64,000 bases of DNA from an uncultured Eggerthellaceae bacterium (GCA_934617065.1 CAKTTY010000003.1:131803-195802); one strand, 5' to 3'; shown: positions 8,741 through 16,579, counted from the stretch's first letter. A program made the numbers and translations. The notes: generated by a model not told the origin, from the letters alone.

Positions 8741-8855
8741 GCGAGCGGGACGCTGATGAGTGCAGATGGGTTGAAAGAGGAAGGGGCTGGCCTTCGTGCC
8801 GCCCCGACCGATTGAAGCCCAGCTGCGCCATCAGCGTCCCGCGCAGCGTCATCGC
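8741..8855. repeat. Structured dispersed element, copy A
   Basis: A ~115-bp element that recurs at 58129-58243 in the same plus-strand orientation. A 12-bp perfect stem (GGGACGCTGATG at 8747-8758 with CATCAGCGTCCC at 8829-8840) is followed by internal pairings and an upper hairpin near 8783-8805. Both copies keep GCGAGCGG at the left, AGTGCAG, TTGAAAG and CGCGCAGCGTCATC at the right. It separates the HMA gene from the ATPase gene in the metal operon. Which strand is functional, and what it does, is unknown. Confidence 0.75.
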
Positions 8856-8886
8856 GTCTCCCCGAGAACGTCTGTTAGCTGACAAG

Positions 8887-9105
8887 CTAACGGACAATCA
8901 CCATGTCGGGTTCGATCTTGTGACAGATCTTTTCGGCTTCATCCAAAATCGCGTCGAGCTTTTCGGGGTCAGCGTCGATTACCAGCTTCTGAGTCATGAA
9001 GCTCATCGATGCCGTGTTTACGCCGTCGATCTTCTTGATAGCGTCTTCCATCTTTGCGGCGCAGTTAGCGCAATCAAGATCCTGTAGTTTGAATACCTTA
9101 CGCAT
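8887..9105 (-). CDS. Heavy-metal-associated (HMA) domain protein, metallochaperone
   Basis: 72 residues, a single HMA ferredoxin-like fold. LQDLDCANCAAKMEDAIKK contains the CxxC metal-binding motif, shaped as DCANC, the form typical of ZntA/CadA-type amino-terminal domains. IDGVNTASMSFMTQKLVI gives the following strand. It probably delivers a soft divalent metal to the ATPase next door, which lacks this domain, so the pair is effectively a split ZntA. AAAGGAAATAGCC precedes the ATG. It lies between the regulator and the ATPase, with structured element A downstream. Confidence 0.9.
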   Translation of the reverse strand: MRKVFKLQDLDCANCAAKMEDAIKKIDGVNTASMSFMTQKLVIDADPEKLDAILDEAEKICHKIEPDMVIVR

Positions 9106-9164
9106 GGCTATTTCCTTTCCTGAAAAGATTCCCCTTTGGGCAGACAGCCCGCACGGTGGTCTGC

Positions 9165-9560
9165 CTATTCGCAGATATGCGTCATTCCCTGGGCGAGCAT
9201 CGTGTGGACATGGTCGTCAGAAAGCGAATAGATCACGTTCTTCCCGTCGCGCTTCGCGCGGACCAAGCGGCTCTGCTTCAAGGTTCGCAACTGATGAGAA
9301 ACGGCGCTTTGCGTCGCACCGATCTCCTCCGCTAAATCGGCAACACAGCGGTCCTTCGTCATAAGGGAGTAAAGGATTTTGATGCGCGTAGTGTCGCCAA
9401 ACACCTTGAACAAGTCGGCCAAATCGTAGAGCAGTTCTTCGTCGGGCATCATGTCGATGGCTTCATCGGCAGCATTACAGCCGCAGCCACAAGAGCTTTC
9501 CGCTTCTGGAGAAACGCTACGATGAGATTGCTTCGCTTCATTCAGTTCCTCTTCGGCCAT
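9165..9560 (-). CDS. ArsR/SmtB family metal-sensing repressor
   Basis: 131 residues from the ATG at 9560, preceded by AAAGGAG with ideal spacing; an upstream in-frame codon (9593) falls inside the operator and is rejected. The winged helix-turn-helix contains VFGDTTRIKILYSLMTKDRC, VADLAEEIGATQSAVSHQLR and LVRAKRDGKNVIYSL. ESSCGCGC near the N-terminus is a cysteine cluster like that of CadC-type sensors, and SDDHVHTM plus the C-terminal H-x-C resemble the alpha-5 site of SmtB/CzrA. In the absence of metal it should bind the operator immediately upstream and repress the metal-efflux operon. Confidence 0.92.
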   Translation of the reverse strand: MAEEELNEAKQSHRSVSPEAESSCGCGCNAADEAIDMMPDEELLYDLADLFKVFGDTTRIKILYSLMTKDRCVADLAEEIGATQSAVSHQLRTLKQSRLVRAKRDGKNVIYSLSDDHVHTMLAQGMTHICE

Positions 9561-9573
9561 CTTCACTCCTTTA

Positions 9574-9596
9574 ATATGTGAACAACTGTTCATATG
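9574..9596. promoter_or_regulatory. SmtB/ArsR-type operator
   Basis: Imperfect palindrome ATATGTGAACA-AC-TGTTCATATG. The ATATGAACA/TGTTCATAT half-sites are those established for SmtB, ZiaR and CzrA-type repressors. It lies 14 bp upstream of the regulator start, indicating autoregulation of the whole efflux operon. Confidence 0.88.
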
Positions 9597-9696
9597 ATAA
9601 ACCGTAAATTAGTCCTCGTAAAGAGCGAAAGGTACTGTTTCGAAAAGAAAAGGACGCCGGACAGAAACGTTGGGGATGCTCTTATGCAAAAAAGAA

Positions 9697-9790
9697 AGGC
9701 CGCAACTCGTAGTGACCCGCATCTTTCGAACTAGGTTTTCCATTTCTTAGCCCAAATTCGAAAGCACGGTTCACGCAGAAGTTGCGGCCT
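9697..9790. repeat. 94-nt two-part hairpin in intergenic region
   Basis: Outer arms AGGCCGCAACT (9697-9707) and AGTTGCGGCCT (9780-9790) pair perfectly. The inner arms at 9712-9730 and 9757-9774 pair as GTGA-CCG-..-CTTTCGAA with few mismatches, leaving a ~26-nt loop. No T-run follows on either strand, so it is not a simple terminator. It lies between the 5' end of the metal regulator and the 3' end of the DegV gene. It could be a MITE-like insertion or a structured RNA. Confidence 0.6.
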
Positions 9791-9835
9791 GCCGAAAATC
9801 TAAAATGAAGGGTTTAATCGACCTTTTATAAAGGC

Positions 9836-10759
9836 CTACTCCCCTTTTCGCACCTTGCGGGCAATTTTGTCAGCAACGGAAAGTGCCTCGCGGCGATCCG
9901 TGCCCCAGAAGGAAATAGACACCATGCCGGCACCGACATGGCTGCCGATGGTAGCACCGATGTTGTGCTTGATGACCGTGATGGAATCGTCTTGCTTGGC
10001 GAGCAGCTCGCAAACCCTGTCGGCATCTTTTTCCGAATCGGCATGGCCGATGAGGGCGAAGTTGCTGTTTTCAGCATGGGCCTTCTCGTAGAAGGAAGCC
10101 AGCTGTTTCAAGCCTTTCTTACGACCATGAGATGCACCTGCCAGAGAAAGCTTGCCATTGGTGTCGAAATTCAACAGCGGCTTCAAGTCAAGCTTGGAGC
10201 CTGCAAAAGCAACCGAAGCGGGGATGCGGCCACCACGATGAAGGGCATCGAGGTCGTCAACCATGAACAGGGTCTGCACGAAATAGCGTGCTTCTTCCGC
10301 CCAGGCAACCATTTCTTCGGCGGTAAGTCCGCTTTCGCGCTGACGCAAAGCTTCCAGCACCAACAGGCCTTCAGGGGTAGAACCGATAAGAAGATCTACG
10401 ATATAGATAGGCGCTTCGGGGTGTTCGGCTTTCAGCTGGCTCCAAATGGCATAAGCCGTACTGTAGTTGCTGGAAAGCCCGCTGGAAAAGCAAAGGTATA
10501 CCGTGGGAACGCCCGATTCGATAGCCTTGCGGAAAGCGGCTTCTGTTTCGGCAGGCGCAACCTGCGAGGTGCTTGGAGTAGCGCCATTTCGAATGTTGTC
10601 GTAGAACTCCTTGGGTGTAATGGACTGATAGAAATCGTCCTTGAACGTTTTATTGTCAATGATGTAGTTGAAATCGATCAGCTGAACGCCCTCTTGCTGG
10701 ACGAGTTCCAATGGAAGGTCGCAACAAGAGTCGATGATGAGATTGCACTGAGCGGGCAC
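9836..10759 (-). CDS. DegV family fatty-acid-binding protein
   Basis: 307 residues from the GTG at 10759, which has AAAGGGG five bases upstream; an in-frame TTG at 10774 would overlap that site. LIIDSCCDLPLELVQQEGVQ is the DegV N-terminus, PSTSQVAP carries the conserved fatty-acid-contacting Ser/Thr, FSSGLSSNYSTA and DDLDALHRGGRIP are further signatures, and GHADSEKDADRV marks the second domain. DegV proteins (FakB) hold an acyl chain for phosphorylation by FakA. No fakA is in the window. A second DegV lies at 51222-52076 beside the fatty acid cluster. Confidence 0.9.
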   Translation of the reverse strand: MPAQCNLIIDSCCDLPLELVQQEGVQLIDFNYIIDNKTFKDDFYQSITPKEFYDNIRNGATPSTSQVAPAETEAAFRKAIESGVPTVYLCFSSGLSSNYSTAYAIWSQLKAEHPEAPIYIVDLLIGSTPEGLLVLEALRQRESGLTAEEMVAWAEEARYFVQTLFMVDDLDALHRGGRIPASVAFAGSKLDLKPLLNFDTNGKLSLAGASHGRKKGLKQLASFYEKAHAENSNFALIGHADSEKDADRVCELLAKQDDSITVIKHNIGATIGSHVGAGMVSISFWGTDRREALSVADKIARKVRKGE

Positions 10760-10872
10760 AATATCCCCTTTCAAACAAGCGCACTACCTGCGCTTTGATA
10801 GTTAGCATATCGAAGCACCATTGTAGCGGAACGCGAGACAAATCAGCAGGAAGCCAGAAGACGGCAGGGGCA

Positions 10873-12192
10873 TCACCTATCAGTAAGTAAAAACGCCATA
10901 TACAGTGGCAAGGTCAAAATCGTGTCGGTTCGACCAACGTTCAAATCGGCGAGCTTTACGGCCGAAACAACATGATACTTCTCGGGATGCTTCAGCACCG
11001 TCTTCAAACTTTTGACGTTGCCATCATTCGCTTTTACCTCCACGGGCACGCAACGCCCCTTGTAGCGAATCACGAAATCCAATTCGAGCCCCGAATCCTT
11101 GCGAAAATAGTAAAGCTCACGCCCCATCTTTGAGAAAACATCTGCTATAAGGTTCTCGAAAATAGCGCCCTTATATCCGAAAAGGTTGCCATTTAAAACA
11201 TCAAACTGCGTTCCGTCTTCCAGCATGCTTATGAACAAACCAGTGTCTGCCATGTACACCTTGAATTGATCGTCAATCGCATTCCCATCCAAGGGAAGCT
11301 CGGTAATAGAAAGATTACGGCAACGCACTGTTATGCCCGCATCTTCAACCCACTGAAGGCTGCCCGCGAATCGGGCTGAGGTCGACCCCTTCTTAACAAG
11401 GGAATACTGAAACTTTTTGTTTTCCTTAGCCAACTGGCGCGGAATAGACTGAAAACACTGCTTGATAAGCGGTTTGTCCGCCGAAGGCGCAAATTTAACC
11501 ATGTCGTCTTCGTACGCACGGACAATATCACGCTGAATCTGGAGAACCTTGGACATATCGTGGTTTTCAACGAATGACTGAACCGCATCGGGCATGCCGC
11601 CAACCACCGCGTAGTCGAGAAACAAACTCCTCATACGAGAATGGATTGCCAGAGGGACAGGAGACTCGAGCTCCAAGCAACCGTGCAGCAGCTCAACCAC
11701 CGATTCGTTTATGCCATTTGCCCAGCAGAATTCCTCGAAATCAAGCGGGTGCATATCAATAACGGTTTCGTAGCCAACCGGCACCGAAGCGGGCATCTCG
11801 CCATAACTGGCCACACCCAGAAGAGAGCCCGTTCCGATAACATCGTAACGACCGTCAAGACAGAAGAACTTAAGGGCGGTGCGAGCCTGGGGGCACTCCT
11901 GGATTTCGTCAAATACCAACACCGTTTTTCCCGGAACAAAATTTGCTGACGGGGTTAAATACGCCGATGCCATCATAACGATGTGGTCGACCTCCAAAGA
12001 ACCTGCGAAGATGTCCTTGGCGCCAGGGTTTTCGAAGAAGTTTATATAGATAACGTTCTCGTAATTTTCCGAGGCAAAATGCAGTGCGGCAAACGTTTTA
12101 CCGCACTGCCTGCAGCCCTTGAGAATTACGGGTTTATGGTTAGAATCGGCTTTCCAATCTGAAAGTTGGTCAATGATTTTTCGCTTTAGCAT
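10873..12192 (-). CDS. AAA-family ATPase with DUF4143 / nuclease-like C-terminal domain
   Basis: 439 residues from the ATG at 12192 (GGGGTG upstream). Walker A is GCRQCGKT at residues 26-33, Walker B VLVFDEIQE follows near 91-99, and VIGTGSLLG is sensor-like. The C-terminal part contains FRKDSGLELDFVIRYKGRCV followed by PVEVKA, a pattern resembling the Asp/Glu-x-Lys core of PD-(D/E)xK nucleases. This AAA_14-DUF4143 family is common in anaerobic gut and oral bacteria, and its function is not established; it is usually a solitary gene, as here. Upstream lie four direct repeats (12222-12333) that may control it. Confidence 0.85.
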   Translation of the reverse strand: MLKRKIIDQLSDWKADSNHKPVILKGCRQCGKTFAALHFASENYENVIYINFFENPGAKDIFAGSLEVDHIVMMASAYLTPSANFVPGKTVLVFDEIQECPQARTALKFFCLDGRYDVIGTGSLLGVASYGEMPASVPVGYETVIDMHPLDFEEFCWANGINESVVELLHGCLELESPVPLAIHSRMRSLFLDYAVVGGMPDAVQSFVENHDMSKVLQIQRDIVRAYEDDMVKFAPSADKPLIKQCFQSIPRQLAKENKKFQYSLVKKGSTSARFAGSLQWVEDAGITVRCRNLSITELPLDGNAIDDQFKVYMADTGLFISMLEDGTQFDVLNGNLFGYKGAIFENLIADVFSKMGRELYYFRKDSGLELDFVIRYKGRCVPVEVKANDGNVKSLKTVLKHPEKYHVVSAVKLADLNVGRTDTILTLPLYMAFLLTDR

Positions 12193-12221
12193 AAGCACCC
12201 CATTTACCAGCCAAAACAATA

Positions 12222-12333
12222 TTTTTCAAACGACTTTTTCTAGAATTGTAAACTTTTCAAAGGGACTTTTTGCCGTTTGCTCAACTTTTTCAAACGACTT
12301 TTTCAGAAATCTGCAACTTTTTCAAGGGACTTT
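12222..12333. repeat. Four direct repeats with ~32-bp period upstream of the DUF4143 ATPase
   Basis: In gene orientation the unit is AAAGTC-(G/C)-(C/T)-TTGAAAAAGTT. Copies have their CAA(A) core at 12227, 12258, 12291 and 12323, spacings of 31, 33 and 32 bp, close to three helical turns. The spacers differ. The copy nearest the gene supplies a TTGAAA that could be the -35 box, with TAAATG 17 bp downstream as a weak -10. It looks like an operator array or a promoter made of iterated sites. Confidence 0.75.
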
Positions 12334-12402
12334 AACGTGCTAAGGGAAGACTACGCCCTGCTTTTTATACAAAATCTTGATGAACGCAAACCTTTTCAAC
12401 GC

Positions 12403-12439
12403 CAAAAAAAATGCGACTGCCGTTTTCAACAGTCGCATT
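12403..12439 (-). terminator. Intrinsic terminator of the surface-protein gene
   Basis: On the minus strand AATGCGACTG pairs with CAGTCGCATT (12410-12439) and is followed by eight T. Confidence 0.9.
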
Positions 12440-12452
12440 AAAAGAATTCGTT

Positions 12453-14576
12453 TTATCGTTTGCAGCGTCTTGCTCTTCCGCCCATAATCCTCGAAAAGAC
12501 AGCGCTGGCACCGCTAAGGAAAACAAGCGCAATCAGAAACATAAAAGTATCGCTATCCCCGGTTTGAGAATCGGCATCCGTCAATGAACCCTCATCACTA
12601 GCTTGCGGTTCTTCAGACTCTGATTTTTTACCTACGTCGACTTGTCCCGCATCGTCATCTTCCGCTTTCTTTTCAAGCGCATCAATACCATCTTCAATCG
12701 CCTTCGCCATAGCGTCAACAGAATCTTGTTCAGTGATGTTCTTGCCCCGAACAACTGATGCTACAGCTAGCTCAACCGTCGAAAAATCCTTGTACTCAGC
12801 CTTATTCAGCGCACCTGCTTTAGCGATAGCCTCATCGACTTTGGAATAATCCGCATCCTTATACTCCAATGCAGCCATTGCGTCGTCGATAGCTTTCGCC
12901 ATAGCGTCAACTTCCGCCTGCTCCCTAATGGTCTTGCTTCGATCAATTGCGCCTATTGCGGCGGAAACCGGAGAGAAGTCTTTATACAAATCAGCATCAA
13001 GGGCTTGCGCCTTTGTCACCAATGCATCGACGGCTGCATAGTCGGCACCACGCAAGGTCAAAGCGCCAATCGCATCGTTGATAGCCGCCGCATAAGCATC
13101 AACTTCAACTTGTTCGGTATAGGACTTGCCATACACAACGGCGCTTACTGCATTTGTCACATGAGAGAAATCAACATACTCTTCGGCATTCAACGCAGTT
13201 GCCTTATTAATCGCCTCGGTTACTGCACCATAATCGGCTTTCTGCAGCTCCTGCTGTTCATACTCGGAATATACCAAAGCGATACTCGAGCGATCGCCAA
13301 CTGACCCCTTGGCCCACAACGAAGCCAATCGGCCCGACGATGAAAGAATGATAGATGGCTCCGTAGGAAACGCGATGCCATCTTCACCGCGCATACCAAG
13401 CGGCAACAAGGGCATCCCGCTTGATGAGCCATCGCGATAATACAGGCGAATATCTTGTTGGGCCGGATCGTATGCTGCAATATAGAGCTCAGATCCATCT
13501 TTCGAAATGATTTCGTATCGTACGCTTCCCGTTCTAGACACGTCAGCGATTTTACTTGTCGAAAAGCCCTCAGCCCCGCTAGAGAAACCACTGATTTTCG
13601 AGATAGTCCCCGAACTGTAGAAAGCTAATTCAGACAAATCGGATTCAACAACAGAAGGATTCGAATTTGCCAAAGCAACGGTTCGAACAACACCATCGGC
13701 CGCTGAAACAAGCTTTAGCTGCTTCGTTTTAACCGCTTCATCGCCTCTCGGGGAAAGACCACCGTATACTGCCTTGCGAAGAACATCGGAGAATTGCGTC
13801 CCGTCGGTAGCCTCCTCGAAAAGAACGGCTACAGAGCCATTTATCTCAGCAGCAGAATACGAAGGGATGTACTTATCGTCTTCCACAAAAACCGCCGGTT
13901 TCGGATTCCCGTTTGCGTCAACCGAACCATCGATTGACTGAAATCTGTCAGTTTCGGGATCGTAATATAGCCCCTCGACCCTATACGTCCTACCGACATC
14001 CTCACTATTGGTGCAAGCAACCCAGGTTACAAGAAGTTTGCTACCGCTTTTTGCAACACGAGAGCCGAAATAGAAGGTATCCTCCAATCCGCCTTCCATA
14101 AAGCTATGCGATTTCATGCTACCGTTCGAATCAACGATGGCAATAGACAAGCCCATGGAACTAACCATGGCATCCGTTGTCGTGTATTCGTCGAAGCCTT
14201 TATTTGCGTCCGTCCAGGTAACAACCGCCACATTTCCGTCAACATACACAAACGGTTGCATATCCCAAGTTCCGTCATCCTTTAAGGCTTTCGGCACTGC
14301 GAATGAATTCCCGTCGCTTGAAAAACTGCAGTAAAGCCTGCCAGCCGACCATTCGTTAGCTGCGCTATCATCGTCGGTATACACGAGGATCTTCTTCGTC
14401 GAATTCGGAAACTCAACTAGTTTGACCTCACTAAACGAGGCTACGCCTTCTTTCAAAACATTGTCCTTCGCCGCTTCCGCCGCAAAAGCTGTACCCGAGA
14501 CGAGCCCCACAATCAGAAGCGAAAGTAACACAACAAGCGTAGTTTTCGTTTTTGCGATAAACCCGTTTTTGACCAT
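12453..14576 (-). CDS. Secreted surface protein with three helical (FIVAR-like) repeats and C-terminal membrane anchor
   Basis: 707 residues. An N-terminal signal peptide (KTKTTLVVLLSLLIVGLVSG followed by TAFAAEA) is followed by ~410 residues of a beta-rich region without motifs I recognise. Three repeats of about 55 residues follow, each shaped as A-L-N/D-x-E/D-x-Y-x-DFS...GKxxTEQ-x-V-D-A-x-A-x-AI-x-DAI-x-AL, matching FIVAR-type helical modules of wall-anchored proteins. An acidic linker precedes SQTGDSDTFMFLIALVFL and a basic tail RGRARRCKR-like end, a sorting-signal layout in which LPxTG is reduced to SQTG. AGAGG precedes the ATG. Its ligand is unknown. Confidence 0.75.
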   Translation of the reverse strand: MVKNGFIAKTKTTLVVLLSLLIVGLVSGTAFAAEAAKDNVLKEGVASFSEVKLVEFPNSTKKILVYTDDDSAANEWSAGRLYCSFSSDGNSFAVPKALKDDGTWDMQPFVYVDGNVAVVTWTDANKGFDEYTTTDAMVSSMGLSIAIVDSNGSMKSHSFMEGGLEDTFYFGSRVAKSGSKLLVTWVACTNSEDVGRTYRVEGLYYDPETDRFQSIDGSVDANGNPKPAVFVEDDKYIPSYSAAEINGSVAVLFEEATDGTQFSDVLRKAVYGGLSPRGDEAVKTKQLKLVSAADGVVRTVALANSNPSVVESDLSELAFYSSGTISKISGFSSGAEGFSTSKIADVSRTGSVRYEIISKDGSELYIAAYDPAQQDIRLYYRDGSSSGMPLLPLGMRGEDGIAFPTEPSIILSSSGRLASLWAKGSVGDRSSIALVYSEYEQQELQKADYGAVTEAINKATALNAEEYVDFSHVTNAVSAVVYGKSYTEQVEVDAYAAAINDAIGALTLRGADYAAVDALVTKAQALDADLYKDFSPVSAAIGAIDRSKTIREQAEVDAMAKAIDDAMAALEYKDADYSKVDEAIAKAGALNKAEYKDFSTVELAVASVVRGKNITEQDSVDAMAKAIEDGIDALEKKAEDDDAGQVDVGKKSESEEPQASDEGSLTDADSQTGDSDTFMFLIALVFLSGASAVFSRIMGGRARRCKR

Positions 14577-14756
14577 GAAAAACCTCTTTCTTGCTTGAGA
14601 CGCCCCAGAAACTCAAGCACAAAGCAGTCTGTAAAGCTAAATTGTCCCTATAATCGCAAATATGCAATATCAGCTCGAACAATGTCCAAACACGCAAATT
14701 TTACCGCATGCAAAAAGGAATGAATCGATCAAAGAAACGGAGTCCCTTATTGCAAC

Positions 14757-14945
14757 CGCAAACTTGCGGAAATTTACTCCTGGATATTCGGCTGTCTAGA
14801 TGAGCTCTTCGCCACTGGCCCATTCGGCTTCGGGCCGCATCCAACAGCGACGCATGCCAAAAAGGATCCTATTGAGTCAAAATGCCCCTCATTAAAGCGG
14901 CACCACAATAGATGCGCCATGTACAGAGGGAAACCTGCCAAATCG
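14757..14945 (-). pseudogene. Decayed paralogue of the small protein at 15306-15491
   Basis: In minus orientation the sequence aligns with the intact small gene 0.5 kb away. A frame gives YCGAALM against YCGTAMF, then after a frame change GEELI, a stop, and VNFRKF against GEELCCIAERLGIDLRKF. GGCGAAGAGCT and AAACTTGCGGA are shared almost exactly at the nucleotide level. At least one frameshift and one stop are present, so it is a relic of a tandem duplication. Confidence 0.6.
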
Positions 14946-15022
14946 TCTTCAGCTTGTAGTGGCTTTGGATTCAGAATGTAGCGCATGCCCACTCGCGGCC
15001 AACTGCCGAGTTACAGCGCTTT

Positions 15023-15196
15023 CTATGAACATGCCTTACGAAGCGAGATTTCCTCGGAAGGGATGACAATGCCCTCCACGTTACGCCGAATGGATATGAA
15101 CGAACCGATTTCAGTGTAGTTGTACCGATCATCTGCAACAAGCTGTTTAACGAATTCTCGAGCCGACGGCATACTTCTAACGACGAAGATTGTCAT
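15023..15196 (-). CDS. Small protein of unknown function (57 aa)
   Basis: An intact 57-codon frame, MTIFVVRSMPSAREFVKQLV then ADDRYNYTEIGSFISIRRNV and a C-terminal EGIVIPSEEISLRKACS. The composition looks like a folded alpha/beta domain and not random translation. A GGGGG stretch lies four bases before the ATG, so the ribosome site is only fair. It sits between the decayed paralogue and the intact small gene on the same strand, suggesting a tiny accessory operon. I do not recognise the family. Confidence 0.5.
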   Translation of the reverse strand: MTIFVVRSMPSAREFVKQLVADDRYNYTEIGSFISIRRNVEGIVIPSEEISLRKACS

Positions 15197-15305
15197 ATAC
15201 CCCCACGCTTGAACATCCCCGCTCCTTAGATTTGATTACGACAATATGCCACTCATACGCGAATGGCGCAGTCTAGCAAGAAACAGCCGACACTTCCGAA
15301 TTTGT

Positions 15306-15491
15306 CTACACCACAAACTTGCGGAGGTCTATCCCTAGGCGCTCAGCTATGCAGCAAAGCTCTTCGCCATTGGCGCGTTCGATATCCACGACATCGAACG
15401 CTGCCGCAGGAAAGCCGGAGAACATGGCTGTGCCGCAATAGTCCAGCAGGTATGCTCGCAGGGCATCTACATCTATATCCACCATTGCCAT
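15306..15491 (-). CDS. Small conserved protein of unknown function (61 aa)
   Basis: From the ATG at 15491, preceded by GGAGG seven bases upstream, the frame reads MAMVDIDVDALRAYLLDYCG, then TAMFSGFPAAAFDVVDIERA and ends LGIDLRKFVV. The predicted structure is helical, with a Cys-Gly turn and a conserved-looking SGFPAA segment. A decayed copy at 14757-14945 shows the gene was once duplicated, which supports it being real. I cannot assign a function. Confidence 0.65.
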   Translation of the reverse strand: MAMVDIDVDALRAYLLDYCGTAMFSGFPAAAFDVVDIERANGEELCCIAERLGIDLRKFVV

Positions 15492-15592
15492 TACGTAACC
15501 TCCATTAAACGGAAATATCGGATTAGCAAGCAGCCAAAGCCATCGAAAGCGCTTACCACCGCCCCGCGCCAAACCAAGCAGCGGCAAGCGTG

Positions 15593-15842
15593 CTAAAACC
15601 CAAAATCTATCGAAGCGAATGAAGCCTCTATGCGGTATTCTTCGCGCCAGGCAATGGTGCCGGTTTTCTTATCGCGCGCCACCAAGTAATACGCATCTTT
15701 TGCCGAAAAGCTCAGGTCAGAGCGCAAGTTGAACTGCACTTCCAGCACACGGTCTTGCGGGTTTTCCGACGTTCTGTCAGCTAACGGGTTTCCGTTTGGA
15801 AGAAACAGCGCCCTTCCGCTTTTTGTCGCCGAGTGAGGCTTA
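15593..15842 (-). pseudogene. Fragment of a larger gene (C-terminal end only)
   Basis: A reading frame open for about 80 codons with no acceptable start ends in VLEVQFNLRSDLSFSAKDAY, then YLVARDKKTGTIAWREEYRI and EASFASIDFGF before a TAG. The strand pattern resembles the C-terminal beta domain of a longer protein. It is cut off upstream by a TGA. I read it as the remaining 3' end of a deleted gene. The parent family is not recognised. Confidence 0.45.
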
Positions 15843-15952
15843 CCATATCAGCTTTTCACGTTTCACGTGTCCACCGCACAGTACACGTAGCGTTTTCATT
15901 GATGATACTGTTGCTAGAACGAATGTCCGTATCGAAGCATGATACGAAAGAA

Positions 15953-15986
15953 GTGGGAATGTGGGGACAGGTCCCCATATTCCCAG
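15953..15986. repeat. REP-like palindrome, copy 3
   Basis: GTGGGAATGTGGGGACAGGT followed by CCCCATATTCCCAG. Same orientation as copy 1. It lies between the gene fragment and the flavodoxin promoter. Confidence 0.85.
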
Positions 15987-16009
15987 TCGGCCATTTAGCA
16001 AACTCTCTC

Positions 16010-16037
16010 TTGACTATAAGTTAGCCTATGCTAACTT
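16010..16037 (+). promoter_or_regulatory. Flavodoxin promoter with overlapping palindrome (DtxR/IdeR-like iron box)
   Basis: TTGACT at 16010-16015 and TAACTT at 16032-16037 are separated by 16 bp. A perfect palindrome AAGTTAGC-CTAT-GCTAACTT (16018-16037) covers the spacer and -10. Its GTTAGCCTA core resembles the DtxR/IdeR consensus GTTAGSCTAAC. Repression by an iron-loaded regulator is an inference that fits a flavodoxin gene, since flavodoxin commonly replaces ferredoxin when iron is scarce. Confidence 0.55.
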
Positions 16038-16110
16038 GCTTCTTGAAATCAATAGCGTGGTCGACCAAAAAACAGCAACTCCGGTCGGCCAAAAAAGCAA
16101 GGAGCAACCT

Positions 16111-16530
16111 ATGAGCAACGTAGCAATCGTATATTGGAGCGGCACTGGCAACACTGAAGCCATGGCCGATTTCGTAGCCGAAGGCGTAGAGGCAAAGGGC
16201 GGCACAGCAACCATCATCCAGGCGGCAGATTTTGGCGTAGAGCGCGTACCCGAATTCGATGCCTTCGCCTTCGGATGCCCCGCCATGGGCGACGAAGAAC
16301 TGGAAGATACCGAGTTCCTGCCCATGTATGACGAGGTCGAGCCACTGATGGCAGGTGAAAAAGTTGGATTCTTTGGCTCGTACGATTGGAACAATGGCGA
16401 ATGGATGGACTACTGGGTGCAGCGTGCTGAAGAGGCTGGAGTACAACCCGTGGAAACCGTAATTGCCAAGGACTACCCCGACGACGAAGCAGCCGAAGCA
16501 TGCCATCACCTGGGTGAACTTCTAGCCTAG
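16111..16530 (+). CDS. Flavodoxin
   Basis: 139 residues from the ATG at 16111, preceded by AAGGAG six bases upstream. The longer upstream frame has no such site and overlaps the promoter. VYWSGTGNTEAMADFVAEGV is the FMN phosphate loop, FGCPAMGDEELEDTEF the 50s loop, and FGSYDWNNGEWMDYW the 90s loop carrying aromatic isoalloxazine-stacking residues. The short-chain type is a soluble one-electron carrier able to substitute for ferredoxin. It is a single-gene unit with its own promoter and palindrome (16010-16037) and a hairpin downstream. Confidence 0.95.
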   Translation: MSNVAIVYWSGTGNTEAMADFVAEGVEAKGGTATIIQAADFGVERVPEFDAFAFGCPAMGDEELEDTEFLPMYDEVEPLMAGEKVGFFGSYDWNNGEWMDYWVQRAEEAGVQPVETVIAKDYPDDEAAEACHHLGELLA

Positions 16531-16579
16531 AGGCGTCTGGGGCAGGGTCCACAACCAACAACTCTCCGCGATTAATAAC

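Noticed and set aside
12222..12333. CRISPR array
   Set aside because: Only four degenerate ~18-bp units with ~14-bp spacers, promoter-proximal, no cas genes.
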